A stretch of DNA of 64,000 bases from Syngnathus acus. Lineage: Eukaryota > Chordata > Actinopteri > Syngnathiformes > Syngnathidae. The stretch lies in NCBI RefSeq assembly GCF_901709675.1, contig NC_051101.1, forward strand, positions 5,226,501 through 5,290,500. Direction: 5' to 3'. The stretch's first letter is position 1. The number at the start of each line of letters is the position of its first letter. Made by a program: the position numbers and the translations under genes. The notes beneath the pieces are model-generated. The model searched no databases. It was not told the DNA's origin and worked only from the letters and a program-made list of their open reading frames with translations. Positions 60,390-64,000 of this stretch are shown piece after piece.

Positions 60390-60446
60390 CAGTGATGTCC
60401 AAAGTCTTGCCCATGGGCTACTTCTACTGAAGCCTGCCATCCAGTT
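60390..60446 (+). mobile_element. Possible hAT end fragment
   Basis: CAGTGATGTCCAAAGTCTTG then CCCATGGGCTACTTC resembles fish hAT openings of CAGGGGTGTCCAAAGT / GGGCCACAT type. It directly abuts the retroposon (CCAT)n array; no second end is found. Confidence 0.35.
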
Positions 60447-60620
60447 TCCATCCATCCATTCATCCATCGAGTTTCCATCCATCCATCCATCCATCCATCC
60501 ATCCATCCATCCATCCATCCATCCATCCATCCATTATCTCCCGCTTCTCCGGGGTCGGGTCGGCCAGGCAGCAGCTTCATCATGGAAGCCCAAACTTTGC
60601 TCTCCCCAGCCACCTAAGTA
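60447..60620 (-). mobile_element. RTE/Rex3-type retroposon 3-prime end with (CCAT)n tail, reverse orientation
   Basis: The array of CCAT units (interrupted at 60447-60474, then perfect to 60534) is followed in plus sense by TCTCCCGCTTCTCCGGGGTC, GGGTCGGCCAGGCAGCAGC, TTCATCATGGAAGCCC and CTCTCCCCAGCCACC. On the minus strand this is the familiar fish sequence GCTGGGGAGAG...CTGCTGCC...CGACCCGACCCCGG...GATGGATGG that I associate with Rex3/RTE-type tails. It is a severely 5-prime truncated copy. The family name is from memory. Confidence 0.6.
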
Positions 60621-63299
60621 GGAAGCATCTTTAAGAGCTTTGCAGTTCAACACAGTTTGCACAATAAAACCTTTCCATAGCATACTATCCCACTCTTCAC
60701 AACACATAGTCATGATTCATGGATGCAAATATGTATATTCAGATGCTAACAAAACATTGTTCTTTGTAGTTTGTATTTTTGTAGCAACTTCCGCATCCAA
60801 TCAGAAGTTGCATTATTAATATCCAATTATTTGCATTGCTCAGACCCTTAATCCTTCACACCTCCTAATCAGACAAAATGCAGGTTAACTGTACACCACA
60901 ACTGAAACACTAGACAGGTAAACCACAATCTCTCATGATTAATGTAGTGTGTTAGTGTTCTGGGCTCTGACCTTTTGAGATAGGCCAGGCACCATTTTTA
61001 AGTGAAAGCTCTGCCTCTGCTGAGTTGTGGAGTTGTCCATCAAGTCCTTGTGCACCCCTCCACCATCCACCTTCCACCCCACAGTCATTTGCCTTTCAAG
61101 CTCAGATCTTGCTGCCTCTTTGCCCCTGACATGTATGCATACCTGTCTTAGTTTACAACAACAACAGAAAGTTGTTTTACCACCACCTTTGTAAATCAGA
61201 CATGCATTTATGGACTAAATGCCATTTTTTAATCATGACTCTATGAACTTTCATGAATGATATCAAAGGGAAGAATTGAAGAGAACCGATTGTGATATTG
61301 AAGAGGTTTCTTGAAGGCATATTGTGTGCCATTCTAATATATCTTTGCCTGATTCACTCACATTTTGAGTCAATATAACACAGTGAAGGCTTTATTAGCC
61401 CTCCTACGGGCTGAGTGTCCGGATCTGAAAATACCATTGTTGGTAAATGACCCTCCCTCACTGTCCACTGCCACTCAAGTTGTGGATGTGAATTGGCACT
61501 GAGGTCACGTCCTTTCCTTGCTCCCAAACATCAGTATTGTCACACTTGACAGAGTAAATTTACCTTTGGCTCAGGCTCATTCAGAACCTCACACAACCTC
61601 ACAGAAACGTCCAATAACAACAAAAAAAGATGGACAGCAAGCTAAGCAGAGATTTGATGGAGAATCTGTAGGTGTACTTGTTAATCAGGGATGACGAGGA
61701 CAGGGTCACCATCTGTAACGTAGACCAGGGGTAGTAAATTGATGAGGCGAGGTGAAAGGGCACCCTCAACATTCTTTTAGAAAATAAACAGCACCAAAAA
61801 AAAGCATGCTTCTCTCGACAGGTAAGCTAAGCACATCTTGTAACCTGTGATTAAATAGCACAGCTTCCAAATAACTGGTGGAGAGTATCTTGCAAGCAAA
61901 TGTATATCTTAATATGACCTTGACTTTTAATGCTATTATCAGGTTATCATGAATTGGAGGTGTCTGCTTGTCTTCCTGTTGCATCCAGTTTTGATTTTCG
62001 TGTAACACGATTCGTGTTCAAATGTTTTCAGAAGATGCCATTGTAGCAACTCTAGATACTCAGAATAAATGGAAGTGAGGTGGGTGAGGGGGTCAATATG
62101 ACCTTTGCCATTCAGACACAAGCAAGTGTATTTAATGTTTAGGGCCACCCCTGCCTTTGTGTTGGAGCCAATGGTTCAATGAAAGGCAGGAGAAATGGTC
62201 ACTTCAGGCATCTGCTGCTCTGCTGAAATCCCTCATCTGTCCATCTGTGTGCACTGCAGCCCTTCTGTCCACTCATAATACTTACATAGGCACACACACA
62301 CACATAATTGTATGTACATGTGTGTAATTATTTGAAACCACATTCTGAACCTTGTGTCAATAAAAAGAGTGTCAAATTTATTGTAAATAGAGCCATGGTA
62401 TCATCTGACTAACAACAAGAACTACAAGGCACAAGAGAACACTGAATCTTTTTCTAGCCAAGAACCCTTCTAATGAGAAACATCATTACTGAAAATATGC
62501 TTGTGCTGGATTTTATCAATATGAAAGTCAGGCCTTGGCCAAGTGTCAAGCTCTTTTATACGTTTCTGCTAGTAAGATGTATTTCATTGAATTAAAATCC
62601 CAACAATAGATGTAATGATGCCTCTTGATTCCCAGCTAACATAGTTCCACTTGCTTTAGATGTCTCAGGTATGTAGGTTATCAGCAAGATGTATTGTATG
62701 TCCATCCTGATGAGTAAATGGCTGATAAAGGGAAGGTCAAGAATGAGGAGCATTCACATTCTCAATGAGCCAAGATGATTTTTGTATCTTGGAGAGGCTC
62801 CCGGGCTTCCCACTCAAACCATCACAATGCCGATCTTTTTTTTTTTTCCGTTTTGGATCCTACCACTGCCCTAAAGAGGAGCCTTCACACACAGATGTGG
62901 GGTGTCAAGACTATTTGTGTTATACATTCTCCACATTTCTTTTGAAAAGAACCCGTCTTGTTGCCAATTTTGGTTTGCTTGGACTAATACACCCAAACCA
63001 AGTTTCAAATAAACACAACTCTCTTTTTGCTCTCTCGACTTTGGAGGGACAATACGGCGGTTGTCATGAAGAAGTTTTATTGGAACATTTAACTTAAGGA
63101 GAGGGGGATTGAGCGGGTAAACAAAGCATTCCTTTCCCTTTCATCACCATTTAACTGTTCCCTTCACATTCGGTCTCACCTCTCGGCCAGTGCCCCCCCC
63201 CCTCCACCCCACACCAGAAAACGTGTCAAATAAATATAAATCAAAAAGAAAAGGTTGTGCCAGTAATTTAGCGCTCTGTCGCTTAATCTGTCTTTGTTA
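60621..63299. other. Unique DNA; possible regulatory block at 61380-61530
   Basis: No exon supported; open frames at 61766-62008 and 62765-63097 have no domain. 61380-61530 (TTATTAGCCCTCC, GCACTGAGGTCACGTCC) is repeat-free and balanced, with one AGGTCA half-site (61502-61507). A C10 run lies near 63188-63198 and a T-run at 62837-62848. Confidence 0.4.
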
Positions 63300-63720
63300 C
63301 TTCTTCTCATTTCTAACGATGATGGTGCCAACTATCTCCCAGAATGCTTGCGGGAGAAGATAGCGAGGCTCAAGTAGCACCATGGCTGTGGTGTTCCTGG
63401 AAGGCCATTTGGTTATACTCAAGGGGATGGTTGTTGTGTCAGTCATTTGCCGCGCCTGCTAAAGAGTGCACTTAGCATCCTCTGTTTCCCCCTCACAAGC
63501 ATGTGAGGAGTGACATGATACTGTACAAGAGTCTGGACAACATATAACATTTCAAAGCAATTTCCTAATTGTTTCCAGGCCAAGGTCGATAGCCTATATG
63601 GGAGCAATCCCTTTCGCTCCAACTTTTTCATCCACAGATTGGAAAACATTAAAGTGTTAAGTAAACTTGACCCAGGCGAGCTAATTCATTGGGAAATAAA
63701 TGGGCTTTCGAACATTCAGT
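63300..63720. promoter_or_regulatory. Candidate regulatory block with ZNF143-like motif
   Basis: CTCCCAGAATGCTTGCGGG (63336-63354) matches the TTCCCAGAATGC-TTGCG core of the ZNF143/STAF site; flanking CTCCC and GGGAG also form a small inverted repeat. Downstream sequence (GGAAGGCCATTTGGTTATAC, CGAGCTAATTCATTGGG) is repeat-free and balanced. No exon is visible, and binding is inference. Confidence 0.35.
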
Positions 63721-64000
63721 GCTATATCAGTGACAGTCAGGCTGTGGATCACCACCACCACCCCCTTGGACGGTCACCATATGTCTATGGCTATGTTTGC
63801 AAAATGGCTTTTGTGTAAAGCGGTGTGAAGGCATTTATGGCAATTACTGTTTTGGAAGATTGACTGTTTCCAAATGATCATAAATAAACTAGCTTGGATA
63901 CTTGGCAATACTTCTAATAAGGATTAGTCAGTTCTAACTAGTATCTAAATCGTCTTTGTCTCTTTAATCGGAACTTTGTGGTTTTATTTTCCTTATAATT
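63721..64000. other. Unique DNA at window end
   Basis: Nothing recognised apart from a short CACCACCACCACCC run at 63751-63764. Confidence 0.5.

Overview
This window reads as non-coding nuclear DNA from a ray-finned fish, probably a percomorph teleost. Three things suggest this: it is AT-leaning throughout; simple repeats such as (CA)n, (CCAT)n and (GATT)n are frequent; and it carries recognisable fish repeat families. These include tRNA-headed L2-type retroposon tails, an RTE/Rex3-like tail ending in (CCAT)n, hAT-type terminal inverted repeats, and small TA-flanked elements with CCGTATTTTCC ends. Nothing looks bacterial or organellar. The species cannot be fixed from the sequence alone.

I found no protein-coding exon, tRNA, rRNA or known microRNA gene that I can support. 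Every open frame is short (none above 164 codons), unrelated to any family I recognise, and often overlaps a repeat. The only coding-derived trace is a decayed LINE reverse-transcriptase tail near 28.6 kb. The window is best read as part of a gene desert or of a very large intron.

Layout. 1-6.5 kb is mostly unique DNA with a perfect 22-bp palindrome forming an everted nuclear-receptor repeat (3055) and a complete small hAT element (3928-4179). 6.6-7.0 kb is the first of four TA-flanked MITEs (others at 21.1, 41.2 and 53.3 kb). 9-27 kb is repeat-rich: L2-type retroposon tails, a tRNA-headed SINE, a dispersed ACACCATTTTGTAG repeat, an AAAATGCTGGGTTAAAA-type MITE and an 89-bp tandem duplication. 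28-36.5 kb is poor in repeats and has several blocks dense in homeodomain-, GATA- and SMAD-type motifs that look like conserved non-coding elements, although conservation cannot be measured from one sequence. 36.6-64 kb returns to a mixture of hAT fragments, retroposon tails of several ages, MITEs, microsatellites and a few further regulatory-looking blocks.

The most notable structure is the shared design of the four TA-flanked MITEs. Each has an 11-bp cap (CCGTATTTTCC or CCGTAATTTTC) followed inward by 17-bp units (GGTGCGCCTTATAGTCC or GGTGCGACTTATAGTCC). The units occur as head-to-tail pairs with an exact 17-bp period, both at the right end and internally. Two sequence families that differ in the middle of the unit keep the same design, which suggests paired binding sites for a transposase not encoded here. 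A dispersed repeat that carries ZNF143-like motifs, and a block containing a GTCTAGAC SMAD palindrome beside a GATA site, are the next most useful leads.
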